Shown: positions 1 to 11,850, counted from the stretch's first letter. The stretch: 64,000 nt of DNA from Xiphydria camelus (GCA_963678675.1 OY783197.1:28269470-28333469), one strand, 5' to 3'. Numbers and translations are program-made. Notes: generated by a model from the letters alone, not told the origin.

Positions 1-616
1 TAAGCGACACGCGAAACGATCTCGCGTAGCTCATCGGCGAAGAGGAGGGAGCGAGGTGAAAGAGGTGGTCCAGACCGAACAGAGCGTGGAAGGGGGATAA
101 GCGAAACGAAAAGTCCAACGCGAAACGAGCGCGCCGGGTGGGCGTCGCATTCGCGTTGCGAAATCCCTCGCGTATCGAGAATCGGTAACGACAGTTGCTT
201 TGTCGCGCACAATGGCTTACATACAGATTTAATTAACGGAGACGGCTCTTGCGCGGGGCGGAAGGCCGCTTTCACCTCTTCCGCTTTTGTGGACCGCGCG
301 CGGCGACTGTATACGAAGAAAGAGTCAGTGGGGTCCCTATCTTCACTCGCCGATCTGATCTGGCTATGTATACGCGTACGAAAACGTCCACCTCTCTGTT
401 TATTGTCCGGCCTGACACTCGCGGAGTCGTGCGGCATTATTCGTTTAAGTGGCGTAGTAATGCGAGTCGACGAGCATTCGTATGGGTAAGTGCATCACGA
501 CCCAGACGAAGTGGTAATCTTTGTGGCGATGCGGATCAAGTTAATTGGACTAATAATCGACTTGAATGGACTACAGCTATTTCCTTCAAATACTTAGTTA
601 TTAATCGTTATAACTA

Positions 617-904
617 CAGTAATCCCTCGTTATCCGCGGATTCTTTTTCCGCGGTTTCGGTTATCAGCGATTTGCAATTCCCGCGTTTTATCGTATGATT
701 TCCACCTCCCCGCAGAAAAGAGCAAGCGAAAAGTTACTCATTTAATTTTCGTTATAATTTTTGTGCTTAGAATTAGCGAGATTGGCGAATTTTCACTAAT
801 TCACTAAGTATTTTATAAATGGGCTTCTAGTTTCGTTATCCGCGATTTCGTTATCCGCGGAATATTGTAAGAACATAACCCCCGCGGATAACGAGGGATT
901 ACTG
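617..904. mobile_element. pogo/Tigger-type MITE, 288 bp
   Basis: Perfect 23-bp terminal inverted repeats beginning cagtaatccctcgttatccg, flanked by TA on both sides (615-616 and 905-906). The CAGT...CCCTCGTTATCCGCGG terminus and TA duplication are characteristic of the pogo/Tigger branch of Tc1-mariner. The interior repeats the motif gttatccgcgg several times near the right end (838-860) and has no coding capacity. The perfect inverted repeats suggest a fairly young insertion. Confidence 0.85.
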
Positions 905-1003
905 TATATTTATTGGTCGGAACAACTAATTCTGCACTTCACCACCCGTAAACGTAGATTTAATTGAATATACCATTTTTTTCTCTCAGTGTATGATAGT
1001 TTA

Positions 1004-1215
1004 CACTGAGAGAAATAATTACTAGTGCCGAAAAAATGTTTTTCTAAATCGTAAGTACGATGTAATTTTACGATCAAATCATGACAATTGTTTATTTCCG
1101 TGCAAAAGGATATTCTTCGATAAAGAATCTGTATTCTTAAAAAAATTGTAAGATCGTATTACGTTCTCGATTCAAAAAACACTTTTTTCGACGCTGGTAT
1201 ACGTTTCTCACGGTG
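1004..1215. mobile_element. MITE family A copy, TA-flanked
   Basis: Starts cactgagagaaataatt and ends tttctcacggtg, flanked by TA (1002-1003, 1216-1217). The interior carries the family's signature (aaaaaatgttt, agaatctgtattctta, ttgtaagatc). Compared with longer copies (e.g. 43274-43562) it is internally shortened. Confidence 0.8.
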
Positions 1216-1329
1216 TACGCTCCGTGAAATGACGATTGATCAAGTCAGTCTCGAAAAATAACGACGACGTAAATAACGAGAGAACGAAGCGTTGCGATAT
1301 AACGTTTTAATATCAGCAACTATACTCAC

Positions 1330-1384
1330 AGATCGAATACGAGATAATGGAAGTTCTCCTCCTGTATACTGTCGTGTAATCTTA
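1330..1384 (-). CDS. CaMKII: CaMKII exon, strand beta-4/beta-5 and hinge exon (fourth coding exon)
   Basis: Third CaMKII exon in the window, 55 bp. On the minus strand acceptor gttacag is followed by two bases that complete a Val codon begun in the previous exon. The codons read RLHDSIQEENFHYLVFD, and two bases of a Leu codon then meet the donor gtgagtat. This is the part of the N-lobe leading to the hinge; insect CaMKII has HDSIQEEN at this point, whereas vertebrates have a divergent SEEG-type version. Phase and length (55 bp) fit the same ancient exon structure. The following exon, expected to begin with the rest of the Leu codon and VTGGELFEDI, is not in the 1,329 bases to the left edge. 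A MITE ends only 114 bp away (1215), inside the next intron. Confidence 0.95.
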
Positions 1385-1836
1385 CTGTAACAGAAAGCAG
1401 AGGGAAAACCCAGGTATCAACGAGCGAATTCGAGCCGAATTATTGTCAGTCGCGGAGGTCGCCCGTATATCGATCATCGACAGGCGATGTTATATACGAC
1501 CCGTTTTAAATAGCGCTATCGCGGTAATTGCCGCCATACATTATGCATTATCGCGGAACGGCGGCACGCGGGTATCATATCAAGTAGGTGTACCTGCGAT
1601 AATTTATGTCCGGGGATGTGCCGCGCGCCGTCGAGAGGTACCGGCTTGAAAAATCGCGGGTATCATCGCCGGCGATTGTTTAGGATCCTTCATTCTTGTA
1701 TTTTTCGGCGCCAGCTTTATTTTCGGCGCACGCCGAGATAGTTAAATATACACGGAAGATCGTATTTATGGCGAAGAGAGTCGGAGACACTCGAAAATAG
1801 TTCGGCCAGCCTCTCGACGATGGCTCCTCTGCGATG

Positions 1837-2031
1837 CACTGAGAAAAAAAAAAGATTAAAAATTATTCTGTTAGAAGGATAATCTGAGTACGAAAGGTAA
1901 AACAGATCAAAAATTATCCTTCCACGGTTTAAAATTTAACCTTCTTTAAGATAATTTTTGATCTATTTTACTTTTCGTACTCAGATTATCCTTCTAACAG
2001 AATAATTTTTAATCTTTTTTTTTTCTCAGTG
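1837..2031. mobile_element. Palindromic MITE family C copy 1
   Basis: Almost perfect fold-back. The arms begin cactgagaaaaaaaaaa and continue through ttctgttagaaggataatct and cgaaaggtaaaacagatcaa to a short centre near 1925-1940. The flanks are TG on both sides. A near-identical copy lies at 46694-46891. Confidence 0.85.
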
Positions 2032-2079
2032 TGGTAGATCTCGGAGAGGTGTGTTCTTTCCTGAAGAGCCGTCAAAGTG

Positions 2080-2261
2080 CACGGAAAAAACTGATTTTGC
2101 AGTCTTGACAAAACCAGGTTTCGTCTAGAATTTCTTGCCGGCATGACAAAAATGCGAGTATAATCCGCGGCAGCAAAATACATGTCCGATAATAGCAAAA
2201 ATAATCGATATCGTACCTACTTGTATTTCAAAAGTGACACGATTAAAAACAAATTTCTGAT
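2080..2261. mobile_element. MITE family E fragment
   Basis: Begins cacggaaaaaactgattttgc and matches the left half of the elements at 7712-8010 and 39720-40013 (gcagtcttgacaaaacc, gcagcaaaatacatgtccg). It is truncated on the right, where a pogo-like end follows. Confidence 0.65.
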
Positions 2262-2345
2262 TTATTGAGTTCGGATAATCGAACGTTCGGATACGATGCA
2301 GAAGTGTTCGGATGATCGACGATTCGGATAATCGAGGTTCGACTG
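2262..2345 (-). mobile_element. pogo/Tigger-like element end
   Basis: Read on the minus strand it begins at 2345 with cagtcgaacctcgattatcc next to TA (2346-2347), the typical terminus of pogo/Tigger elements. Three subterminal copies of a cggataatcga-like motif follow. Only one end is present, so it is a remnant or a solo end. Confidence 0.6.
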
Positions 2346-3083
2346 TAAACGCACGGCAGTCGCGGGAGGCGTGAGCGACTGTCGCCGAAAGGAGGGGCAA
2401 GGGATGCGGATCCTCTTCGGTTGACGACCGACTTTCCTTTTCCTCGGGAAAACGTGTTTAGCCTGCGAGGTGTCCTTAATGACGAGAGACCCCGGTGCGT
2501 TTTCGGATGGGAGAAATAACGTACGTGGTTGAAATGTTTTATCGGGATGTGCGAGCTGGCAGGAGACGAGGTGGGACGACCTACCGCGTTGGAAAGGGAA
2601 GAGGAAGAGGGGCAGAGGGGAGAGGTGGTTATCAATTATATCCGGAGATGGCCTTGCGCTATACATGGCGGCTTCAGTTCGAAGTGTAAAGCTAGGCCGA
2701 GTTGATTTCCCTGTAGGGGAAACGTGATGTTCGTATGTAACGTAGCTTGCGGGACGTACAAATTGCTTTATCACACTGTTCGCCGCGGCTAAGTATCTAT
2801 GGACGTCACGTTTTAACGGTTTAATTTGAGTGTCGTTCGCGTCACTAATTACGCACAACGCTCCGGGATTCTTCCCTCCGACGAGGGGAAAATTGATGTA
2901 CGATCTTCGGCTCCAGCTCCGAGTCTTGTTATAAGATTCGTTTCAAATTCTCGACAGATTTTCTGTAAGACCAGATATAAGTTTCTTCTTGTTTTTGTAT
3001 GCAATTTGGAAATATCCGTATACACGCTGAGAGAAAGAATTGTTAGCGTCAACAAAATATTTTCTTCGATCAAAAACATTATA

Positions 3084-4733
3084 GGGGAGGTGCCTATATT
3101 GAACCGGTACCTAAATTGAACCTCCTGGCTATTTTAAGTAAATGAGCATTTCTACTGATTCCAGAGATTACGATTTTTGTCAAAATCTTAAGCGCTGATT
3201 CCAAAAATCATGCACTTATTAACATATATACCCCATATATTGACTAAACTTACCCTATATCTCAAAGGAAATATCAAATATTAACGATTTTATGTACGAG
3301 AACATTTTTTTTTCACGGAAAATCATTGATATCTCGGCGATCTTTTAAGATTTCCTCAATAAGTGCATAATTTTTGGAATCAGCACTTGAGATTTTGACA
3401 AAAATCGAAATCTCTGGAATCGAACTCTCGACCATCCTATCTTGTGTATTTTTTCACGCTGATTACGAAAATCACCAATATATTGAGGAAATATCAAAGG
3501 AACACCGAGATATCCATGACTCTTTTATGAAAAAATAATTTTTCCGAACATAAAATCGCTGATATCTCACATTTCCTTTGAGATATGGACCTGATAACCA
3601 TGATTTTCGGAATCAGCGTGAAAAAATACATCGGATAGGGTGGTCGAGAGATCGATTTCAGAGATTTCAATTTTCGCGAAAAATTGAAAAAATGTTGAGT
3701 ATATGCCTTAAGATTTTGAAAAAAATCGAAATCTCTGGAATCAAACTCTCGACCATCCTATCTTATGTATTTTTTTGCGCTGATTACGAAAATTATATAT
3801 ACATTAAGGATATCTCAAAGGAAAACCGAAATATCGATGATTTTCCGTGAAAAAAATAATTTTTCCGAACATAAAATCGCTGATATCTCACATTTCCTTT
3901 GAGATATGGACCTGATAACCATAATTTTCGGAATCAGCGTGAAAAAATACATCGGATAGGGTTCTCGAGAGATCGATTTCAGAGATTTCAATTTTCGCGA
4001 AAAATTGAAAAAATGTTGAGTATATGCCTTAAGATTTTGACAAAAATCGAAATCTCTGGAATCAAACTCTCGACCATCCTATCTTATGTATTTTTTTGCG
4101 CTGATTACGAAAATTATATATACATTGAGGATATCTCAAAGGAAAACCGAAATATCGATGATTTTCCGTGAAAAAAAGAATTTTCTGGTACATGAAATCA
4201 CCGATATCTTATATTTCCTTTGAGATATCGTCAATATATCTGCTATTTTCGGAATCAGCGTGAAAAAATACATCGGATAGGGTGGTCGAGAGATCAATTT
4301 TGGAGATTTCAATTTTCGCGAAAAATTGAACTCTCGACCATCCTATCTTATGTATTTTTTCGTGTTAATTACGAAAATTATAGATACATCGAGGATATCT
4401 CAAAGGAAGACCGAAATATCGATGGTTTTACGTGAAAAAAAAATAATTTTCTGGTACACGAAATCACCGATATCTTATATTTCCTTTGAGATATCGTCAA
4501 TAGATCTACCATTTTCGGAATCAGCGTGAAAAAAAAATACATAAAATAGGGCGGTCGAGAGTTTGATTGAAAACATTTCAAGGGAGTTAAAGATTAAAAT
4601 CTGTTATGTATTTTTTGTAGGCATACTGACCGGTTTGAATTTCTACTGATAGATGACGTGGAGAAATGCTTATTTACTTAAAATAGCCAGGAGGTTCAAT
4701 TTAGGTACCGGTTCAATGTAGGCAACTCTCCCC
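3084..4733. mobile_element. 1.65-kb DNA element with 75-bp inverted ends and a 321-bp tandem core
   Basis: Terminal inverted repeats of about 75 bp: the left reads ggggaggtgcctatattgaa and continues through ccggtacctaaattgaacct and cctggctattttaagtaaatg; the right (to 4733) is its complement with a few changes. The flanks are TATA/TA on both sides, consistent with a TA duplication. The interior is not protein-coding but a tandem array of a palindromic 321-bp unit. The element sits inside a MITE of another family (3023-4967). Confidence 0.8.
3396..4600. repeat. Tandem array of palindromic 321-bp units
   Basis: Equivalent points recur at exactly 321-bp spacing (3578, 3899, 4220), with a partial unit before and after. 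Within each unit the stretch ggtggtcgagagatcgattt and the stretch aatctctggaatcaaactct are inverted relative to each other, so each unit is a fold-back. The first two full units are almost identical. Single diverged units occur elsewhere (21621, 34893, 55496). Confidence 0.8.
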
Positions 4734-6228
4734 TATAATTCCAGAATCAAGCCATGATTTTCTTCATGCAAGAAAATATTCGATAGACTCGAGTAATTAT
4801 CTTTTTCACCTAGAAAGAATTCCTTGTTCAAACGAAGGTACTCTTGTGAATCGAGAATATATATTCTGCGATCACAAGAATCTGTATTCTTAAAAATTTG
4901 TAAGATCATGTGTTCTCGACTTGAGACATACATATCTTTTTGACACTAACAATTATTTCTCTCGGTGTACGCGCGGGGTTGGCCTCGCATAATTAACGCA
5001 TCCCCCGGTCGCGCGAGTGGAGATCTCCCCGGTCGTGCAAACTTCGGCGTAAGAATCAGCGGCTTTGAGGAGGACGGGGAGGGAACGAAGAAGGGGAGGC
5101 AAATCCGATCCCGCGGGCTACATGGAAAATCCCCGGCGACGAAATTCGGGCTTTCTCTCCCTCTCTCTCTCTCTCTCGAGGGAGAGAAAATCTCGGGGAC
5201 CCAATTCCACGCTTATTGCACAAATTATCACTGATTCTGTCCGTTCACCTTTCCGGGAAGGACCGTGTACCTCTACATCGGCTCGCTGGAGAACGTCGTG
5301 AGAAGCGGGAGGTAGCTAGCACGCTCGGCAATTACGCAGACGGAACAGCGACCGATGGTAGAGTTAAGAGAGAGTAAACTAAATGCACTAGGGACCGCTG
5401 TTCCGTCTCGCGATAAACGGAATTCGACACAACGGTTCCGTACCGTTTAATAGTATCACAGTCATAAATACAAATGCGCACTGGCGCACGTGTTCTTTCG
5501 ACGGACGCGTGGTCCATTCTTCCTATTGCATACTTTCTACAAAGAAGAATTTTGATGTTTCACATCTAACAGGCGTCCCGTGACGCCTGGTTTTTTTTTC
5601 ACGGCTTTTGCAGCTGTTTTTAAGATCATTATTGTGGCGACCCGTCATACTGTGGCGGCCTGCCACGAGATGGCGTCGACCCTCTCGGCCCTCGACTCGC
5701 GGCTCCCGGCTTACGGCTCTCGGTAGTGTCCGACAACGGTACAGGTATATAATAGCGCAACTGCCCGTCGGACCACAGAGCGTCCAAGTCAGGAGTCGGC
5801 CCAGCCTTACTGACGAGTCCACGGGCCGACTCCGGGACGAAACGCTCCGCCGATTAGATGGAGACCACATCTTTTCGCCACATTATCACATCGTCTGATT
5901 ATCTTCTAGACATCGGACTTTATCGTTCAAGCTCCTCTAACCCGCGTCGACTCCGCTCCATCCTCCTCGTCGCTTAATAACTGTTTTGCCAGTATCGAGA
6001 GTTTCGTGGAGAGCATCGAAAAGCGGGGAGGAGGGAGAAAGGATGTTCCGAGAATGGACAGAAAATGCTGCCGAGCGTACATCGAGCGAACAATCGACCG
6101 ATTAAGCGATAGCAATGGAGCGAGGGGGGAGGAGGTTGTGTATCCCTCTCTGCGTGCCTCCCTCTTTCATCCAGTCTCATTAGGTGGAGTTAATTGGTCC
6201 TTTTGATTGGTCCGAGTCAATTTAATCG

Positions 6229-6253
6229 AGAAGAAAGAAAGAGAGAGAGAGAG
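6229..6253. repeat. GA-rich simple repeat
   Basis: Short run of GAAA/GA units with no other feature; one of several GA/CT tracts spread through the introns. Confidence 0.8.
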
Positions 6254-7711
6254 CACACGCGTGAAGCCTCTATTAAGAGGTTGTATTTTAATTGGCCTCG
6301 AATTAATATATCATTAATTACCCCACCACATAAATCACAAGATTTATGAAGCGATTCGCGCGTAATAACACGTTATTACGCGATGCGAGCCATCGGCACT
6401 GGTCTCGAGATTGTACACGCGTGTGTTACACGAGTCCTCTCGAGCGCTTTTTCATAAAATATTCCCTCCAAAGCAGCCCGATCGTCTTTTTCTCAACTTT
6501 CTCCCATCTATACCGGACGGGTGGTCTGACCAGCGTTTCGGTATACGGGGAAAAAGGAACTACACGAATTACAGTTTGACCAGCATTAAACTACTATTCC
6601 GCCCGAGAAGTTTTACAGAATTACAATCAGGTGTTTTTCCCGAAGGATCGACAGAAATTTCCGTGCAAACAGACATTATATCTGGTTGAACCAGTATTCG
6701 GGGAACAGAGGTGTTAACAATAAACAGAAATGTATTCTCTGTACAAATTCTTGCAAATGAGTTCGAATTTCAGCACCGCTGGATGAAGCTGTAAAAATTG
6801 CTGGATTCTCTTTTTTCGCGTCTACCGCGCAGCACGACGGAAACTCCTCGAATTTCCTCCCCTAGACGAAATTTTAGACCTACTCTTTCAGGCTTACGAC
6901 AGGTCGATTTTCCATTCTATCGAAACCCTATGTTAGGCCTCAAATGGACCGTTAATGAATATTTTACCAACTCGAGGTTCAAAATAGGAGCTTTTTTACG
7001 CTGAGCAGATCAATGGTAAACCGAACGGGGCCTTTAAAGTAGGTATAAAAGCAGGAGTAAAATTTCGATTACGGGAGGAATGTCGAAGCCGCGCGTCGAC
7101 GTCTGTAATTCCGCGGGCACGGCCGCTTTGTCGCTTCCAACCGCCGTTAATTACTTGATCACCCAAGATCTCGCGCAACCGCGGCGCAAACCGGGTTCCC
7201 CGTGGGTACAGCGCGCTACGGGTGTGCGCGGCGTCCCTATCTATTACATCTCCCGCCGTCTGGAGCGTGGCGCAACTTCCCGGCAGACTCGAACGTGCCG
7301 GGCTGGAAGAATCGTGTGGCTTGGGAAACTTCCGATGAAAGTGGAAGAGAGAGAGAGAGAGGGGGAACGGGAATGAGAGAGGTGGGTATCGTTAGACGGA
7401 ACACGCATCCGCCGTTTCGTCGGAACGACGAGTGACGGGTGTGCGTCGCGCGGACGAGGATCTAGGAGCAATTTCGAAGCCGCGGGACGCGCGTAGCGGT
7501 TATCACGTGCTCGCGAAAATGTACGAGGGACGGCTGCGATTTCGCGACGCGAAGCACGGCCGCGTCTCTCGGCGCGACGCTGGGAGGAATTTCATGAATG
7601 TCGATCAGCATTGGAGTTACGCTGTTTACAGACGGAGGAGAAGAGATCGCGGACATTTTTCTCGTACCTACACGGGCGGGGAAACAGGATTTTGCGGTCT
7701 CGGCAAAACTG

Positions 7712-8010
7712 CACATGGAAGAAAAAAAAACGATTTTGCAGTCTCAGCAAAATTAGGTTTCACCGGGAACTTTGTGCTATCGTAACGGAAATACAAATCC
7801 ATGGGGCAGCAAAAGATATGTTCGTTAATGGCAAAAGTAATTACGATGGCGGTGAATTTGTTTCGGTAAAAATATTTGCTATCCCAGCAAATATTTCAAC
7901 TATCATTCGACATACGTTTTGTCGCCGCGGATAATATTTTTGTCTAAATAACAAAAAATTCTCGCAAACCCCAGTTTTGCTGAGACTGTAGAATTATTTT
8001 TTTTTCCGTG
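7712..8010. mobile_element. MITE family E copy, 299 bp
   Basis: Begins cacatggaagaaaaaaaaac and ends attatttttttttccgtg, with inverted subterminal repeats gattttgcagtctcagcaaaa / ttttgctgagactgtagaat. The body matches 39720-40013. A further short piece of the same end (ggattttgcggtctcggcaa) lies just left at 7688, as if two copies were stacked. Confidence 0.75.
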
Positions 8011-8012
8011 AA

Positions 8013-8248
8013 CATGGAGAAAAGTTTGTACCACTCCCATAATCCATGCGGTAAGATTGAATTATTGCGGCATATGACGTTCAGTACCATAAATATGTCG
8101 ATATCAACCATAAATACAGCAAATACTCATGACAACGCTTATGGTAGAAATCGACATATTTACAGTACCGAACGTCACATATGCCGCAATAATTCAATCT
8201 TACCACACGCGGACTATACGAATGGTTACCACAAGTTTTTCTCCGCGT
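8013..8248. mobile_element. Palindromic MITE next to family E
   Basis: Fold-back whose arms include catggagaaaagtttgtac / acaagtttttctccgcgtg and the longer match ggtaagattgaattattgcgg / ccgcaataattcaatcttacc. Its first base follows the family E element after only two bases, so the two elements are practically head to tail. Confidence 0.75.
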
Positions 8249-9413
8249 GAAACAAATACGGGGGAGTTGATTCTTTGCGTTCTCAAAGATGTCCCTTTAA
8301 CCGCGCCCTCAGACGAAATGTCTCACGCGGAGAAACACCGCCGGAGCGATTAAAAGTAAATCGTCGGCATAAATCAGCGTAGACTTCGAACCCCGAGGGA
8401 TACGAACGATTTCTAGATTCGATATACGTGCGACCGCAAAGCGGATGTCTTCCGAGAAACCGGTCCGACGAAAATTCCGTTGTAAATTCATTACGACCGC
8501 CTTCCGCACCGCCGTTTAAAGTTTCATCAGAACGGTCCATATAGGGCAACCTATCCATTTCCCACGCGAGGATACCAGCCGTCGATACTCCACTCCACTC
8601 GTTAAATCAGCTGTAAAAAACGCCCACGTCGCGCGATGCACCGCGCGAAGCGAAGCGATAAACGTACAGTCGTTACGTCGAGGCTAATCATTTTCGCGCT
8701 CCCCGAAGGATGCGTTCGCCGACACGACGCGGAGCTTTTTTTATCCCGCGCTCGATTCAATCAACGGCTCCGACGCTCGTTTATCGCAACTCGACTCGCG
8801 CGAGTTTCGCCGCGCGATTGTCGTCCGAAGCGGAGGCTGAAGCGGCTTCCATCATTGCCGATGTTCGCAGCAGCCGCGCAAAGTCCATGGACCATTCATT
8901 CACGTCCGGATGATCCAGGGTCGCAGGTCCGCGAAAGCCTGTTGCGGGCGACGCGCCGGCGTCGCTCCACCGGCTTGCACCCCCTCCGCCTCTCCCCCCT
9001 CGCAACCGAGCTGAAAACTACATTGTTTTTCCAGAGACGTCCGAGCGCAGCCTCGTCACTCATTCAAATGAAGACAGATGCTTCCCGTCTCGGTCGACGC
9101 TCGGGGGATGGTGAGGCGGTGGTCGCGCTTATCGTGGAACTGGATCGATATCCGGCGATGCGTTTGCGCGCGGTATCGTTGGTCGACATTTGCGCGAGTT
9201 CTGCCGTCGTCGTGCACCGGATGCTCTTGGGACGCTGCGCTCGAAAGAGCGAGATAATTCGGATCGAGGATGATCTCGAGGATATCCTCGTGACGATCGC
9301 GTCGAGGAAGGATCGTCAAGATGCGTACACGGGGAAAAAGAATTAGTCGGATCTACTGAAAATGATCTGCGGGGTCGCGAGTAATTATTTATTTATAATA
9401 CGAAATCTTTTAA

Positions 9414-9666
9414 CCCTTTAAGTGGCAGAAGACTGGGACCCATTTTAGAACACATTATATGAACTTTTTTTATGTATGTAATATTTCTTGCCATGAAAAA
9501 GTTATTTTCGTATTTTTAAAAATTATAGATAAGTACTTATTTATATTATTTTTTCATATGTATTAGAATTTACATTTATCTTGTGTAGTATTAGTTTCCC
9601 ATTAAAATATCAGCTAGGAGACTTAGGCCTGATGGGGAACTTATTCTCCCAGTAAAACTTAAAGGG
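9414..9666. mobile_element. piggyBac-like MITE, 253 bp, TTAA-flanked
   Basis: TTAA at 9410-9413 and 9667-9670 flanks an element with inverted ends ccctttaagt / acttaaaggg. The corresponding place in the family F copy at 16386-16636 has a single TTAA (gttttaaatac), so this is an insertion with the TTAA duplication expected of piggyBac transposition. It is AT-rich and non-coding. Confidence 0.85.
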
Positions 9667-9744
9667 TTAACGCATCAATTTGATATCTGTTTCTTACGAT
9701 CGTGTGGAACAGTGTGCGATTGCAGGGAAGAAATATCTGATTAA

Positions 9745-9968
9745 CCCCCCCCCCCCCTTCTGAGGTCGCGCCTTTTCACCCACGCTTCATTGATACATTT
9801 TTTTCAATTGTTCTAATGAATGCAGAGTTATCATATTATAATCATCGTATTCGCGACAATTCAACGAAGGAATACGTAGCCGCTGATCATTCAAATCGAA
9901 GTAGTTAAGCAATTATGACGATTTAAAAAAAAATGCGGGGCCACGCTCATCGCGCGACCTCAGAAGGG
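9745..9968. mobile_element. piggyBac-like MITE, 224 bp, TTAA-flanked
   Basis: TTAA at 9741-9744 and 9969-9972; inverted ends cccttctgaggtcgcgc / gcgcgacctcagaaggg. The left end starts with a run of 13 C, longer than the 3 expected from the right end, so a mononucleotide expansion has occurred at the terminus. The empty site is visible in the paralogous copy near 16543 (cagattaatat). Confidence 0.85.
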
Positions 9969-10667
9969 TTAATATGAAAAAAGATCAGATTGATGTAAAT
10001 TGATAATTACTCGCGACCCCGCGCGTAATTATCAGCAGAGATCCAATTAATTCTCTTTCTTTGTGCGTAGTCTGCAGTCGCATCGCCGGGAATGTCGTTG
10101 GTGGGCGAAGAGAAGGAGAATAAAAGGGAATCGAGGAGAAACTCGGAGCTAGCCTCGCGACGGTTTTACGGGGGCCTGCCAAAAAGCGCGCTAATACACA
10201 GGCCGGGAAGACTGTCCCGAATATCTCGGATTCATTGTCACGCCACATTATTTTTCCTCGACCGCGCGCGTGCAGCGTTTGGCTCTTTAAAAATTGCCGC
10301 TGATTAATCGCGCCCTGTATAGAGCCCGCCGCTCTGGTCGAGAAAGAAAGAGGAAGGATACAGAGCCCCCAACGAATTAGCAGGACAATGGGTCCGGTGG
10401 AAAAGTCGGCGTCGTCCTCGGTGAATAATCGCCCACCGCGGCACGCTCGACGCCAGGTGTCATTAAAGGGAGTGGGGCTTTTCACGAGGATCCGCGAGAA
10501 GGCGAGGCGATGTGTGCGTAAGGTTCGGAGGATAACGTCAAAGGAGTCGCGTGGGATGAAGTGAGAAAAGGTGTTTATCGAGAGAATTAACGGACGTGTC
10601 CATTGAAAATCGGTCGATGATCGATAAATAATTAAAGTAGAGAAGAGCTGCTAATTTTCTGATCCCA

Positions 10668-10892
10668 TACTGAGAAAAATAACTCGTTCAAAGTGGCAAA
10701 ACGCATCTAGTTAAACGAGTTTCGTTATTCTGACCAAAATACTGGCAAGCTGAATGAAGTATTTAATTATTCCCCCGTTTAATATGATAATTCCAACGGC
10801 ATGTCTAGTTATTCAAATCCATATTTCACCAAATGACTTGAATATGGTCTCCAGGATTTCAGTTGAATCGACCAGATTGCTTTTCTCAGCGC
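10668..10892. mobile_element. MITE family B copy
   Basis: Begins tactgagaaaaataactcg and ends with gcttttctcagcgca. The subterminal blocks tctccaggatttcagttga and gtctagttattcaaatccata match copies at 27592-27838 and 47532-47970. Confidence 0.7.
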
Positions 10893-11850
10893 AGTGAAAA
10901 AAAAAACTCAAACGAATCTCGAGTATCCAACTTCAATCAATCCCCGTTTAGTGCCAATGCCGAATATCATATACATTGAATTTACTGCATCAGTAACTAC
11001 AATACTTAAAGCAGTCGAGTCGCGCAAACCCGATCGTGAAGCCCGGAAACCAAAGGGGTTCGTTACGTAATCTCAACCACGTCGTTTCCGCGGATAAACG
11101 CAGCTCGAGGCGTTGCGAAACGAGCTTCTCGCGCAGCGAAGAGAACACAATCTAAATAACACCCCGGAGTTTTACGAGCCACCCCCCTCGTAAACCGTAA
11201 ATCCATCCAGACGGTCAGGTGGTGCCTGAGAGGCTTCGACGACGTTCCGGTACACCGGTATCGGATAATTGATGGACGAGGTACGGTCGATATATGTGGG
11301 TACACATATTTTCCACGATCGTTTCGACGTAATCGAGTGGACTGGACTCGCGGAAGCGGAAGTTGCCCCCCGCGAGGATTCAACGAGTTACACGGCGGTA
11401 ACTTTAAGTGGAGGTACACCGGATAAAGTCCGCCGGGATGACGACTAGGGACGTTGCAAAGATTGTGGAAGACCGCTGGGGGTGCGCTTCGATGGTAAGA
11501 TGATTACTGGCCTGTCTCTGGCTCACATCCTCCCTCCCTCCCTCTCGCTCTCTCTTCTTGTTATCCTGCAACTTTATTATCTCGAAAGCCGCCCGGAGAG
11601 TCTCCTTATACCCTGCAGCCAGCGGTAATTGCGTAAGTTGCCCGTGCTCTCCCCGCACATGGGATATTACACTTACCGGTAATGCGATAAAGGCGAGCGC
11701 GGTTTACAGTCGAGTCGTGGATATCGTCCGTGGAAGGAAGCGCGGTAACGATTTTCCTTCGGGTATATCGAGGTGAGTTAAAGTAAATCGAAGAAAGTTC
11801 GTGGATGACGAAATAATCGAGGCTGAATGAGTCCTTCGAGCGTCTATCTA

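Larger units (their letters stand above)
1..1329 (-). other. CaMKII intron 4 (partial): 5' part, downstream of the 55-bp exon
   Basis: Intronic sequence from the donor at 1324-1329 to the window edge, where the intron continues. Bases 1-610 are CpG-rich and unique, with chance reading frames only. A pogo-like MITE (617-904) and a TA-flanked MITE (1004-1215) fill much of the rest. The short stretch 981-993 repeats the terminal sequence ctctcagtgta in opposite orientation to the start of the MITE at 1004, so it looks like the last bases of another, mostly lost copy. Confidence 0.85.
3023..4967. mobile_element. MITE family A copy split by a 1.65-kb insertion
   Basis: Left part 3023-3081 (cacgctgagagaaagaattg) and right part 4736-4967 (attccagaatcaagcc to aattatttctctcggtg) are the two pieces of one family A element. 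They are flanked by TA at 3021-3022 and 4968-4969. Other copies (43589-43879) run through the junction without interruption, which proves the nesting order. Confidence 0.85.
9328..10065. mobile_element. MITE family F copy 1, carrying two piggyBac-like insertions
   Basis: Outer ends cacggggaaaaagaattag and ttaattctctttctttgtg, with subterminal inverted repeats around the gcggggtcgcgagtaattat motif. The body matches the uninterrupted copy at 16386-16636 once the two TTAA-flanked segments (9414-9666 and 9745-9968) are removed. Confidence 0.8.

Noticed and set aside
3640..3660. tRNA-like A and B boxes (ggtcgag, gttcgattcc) in the 321-bp repeat
   Set aside because: The boxes are directly adjacent with no room for a tRNA body, and the same words arise from the inverted structure.
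3396..4600. CRISPR-like array
   Set aside because: Whole units are repeated head to tail without unique spacers; a tandem satellite in a eukaryotic genome.
8636..9346. 236-codon plus-strand open frame
   Set aside because: Arg/Ala/Ser-rich, no domain, runs into a MITE end; CpG-driven.
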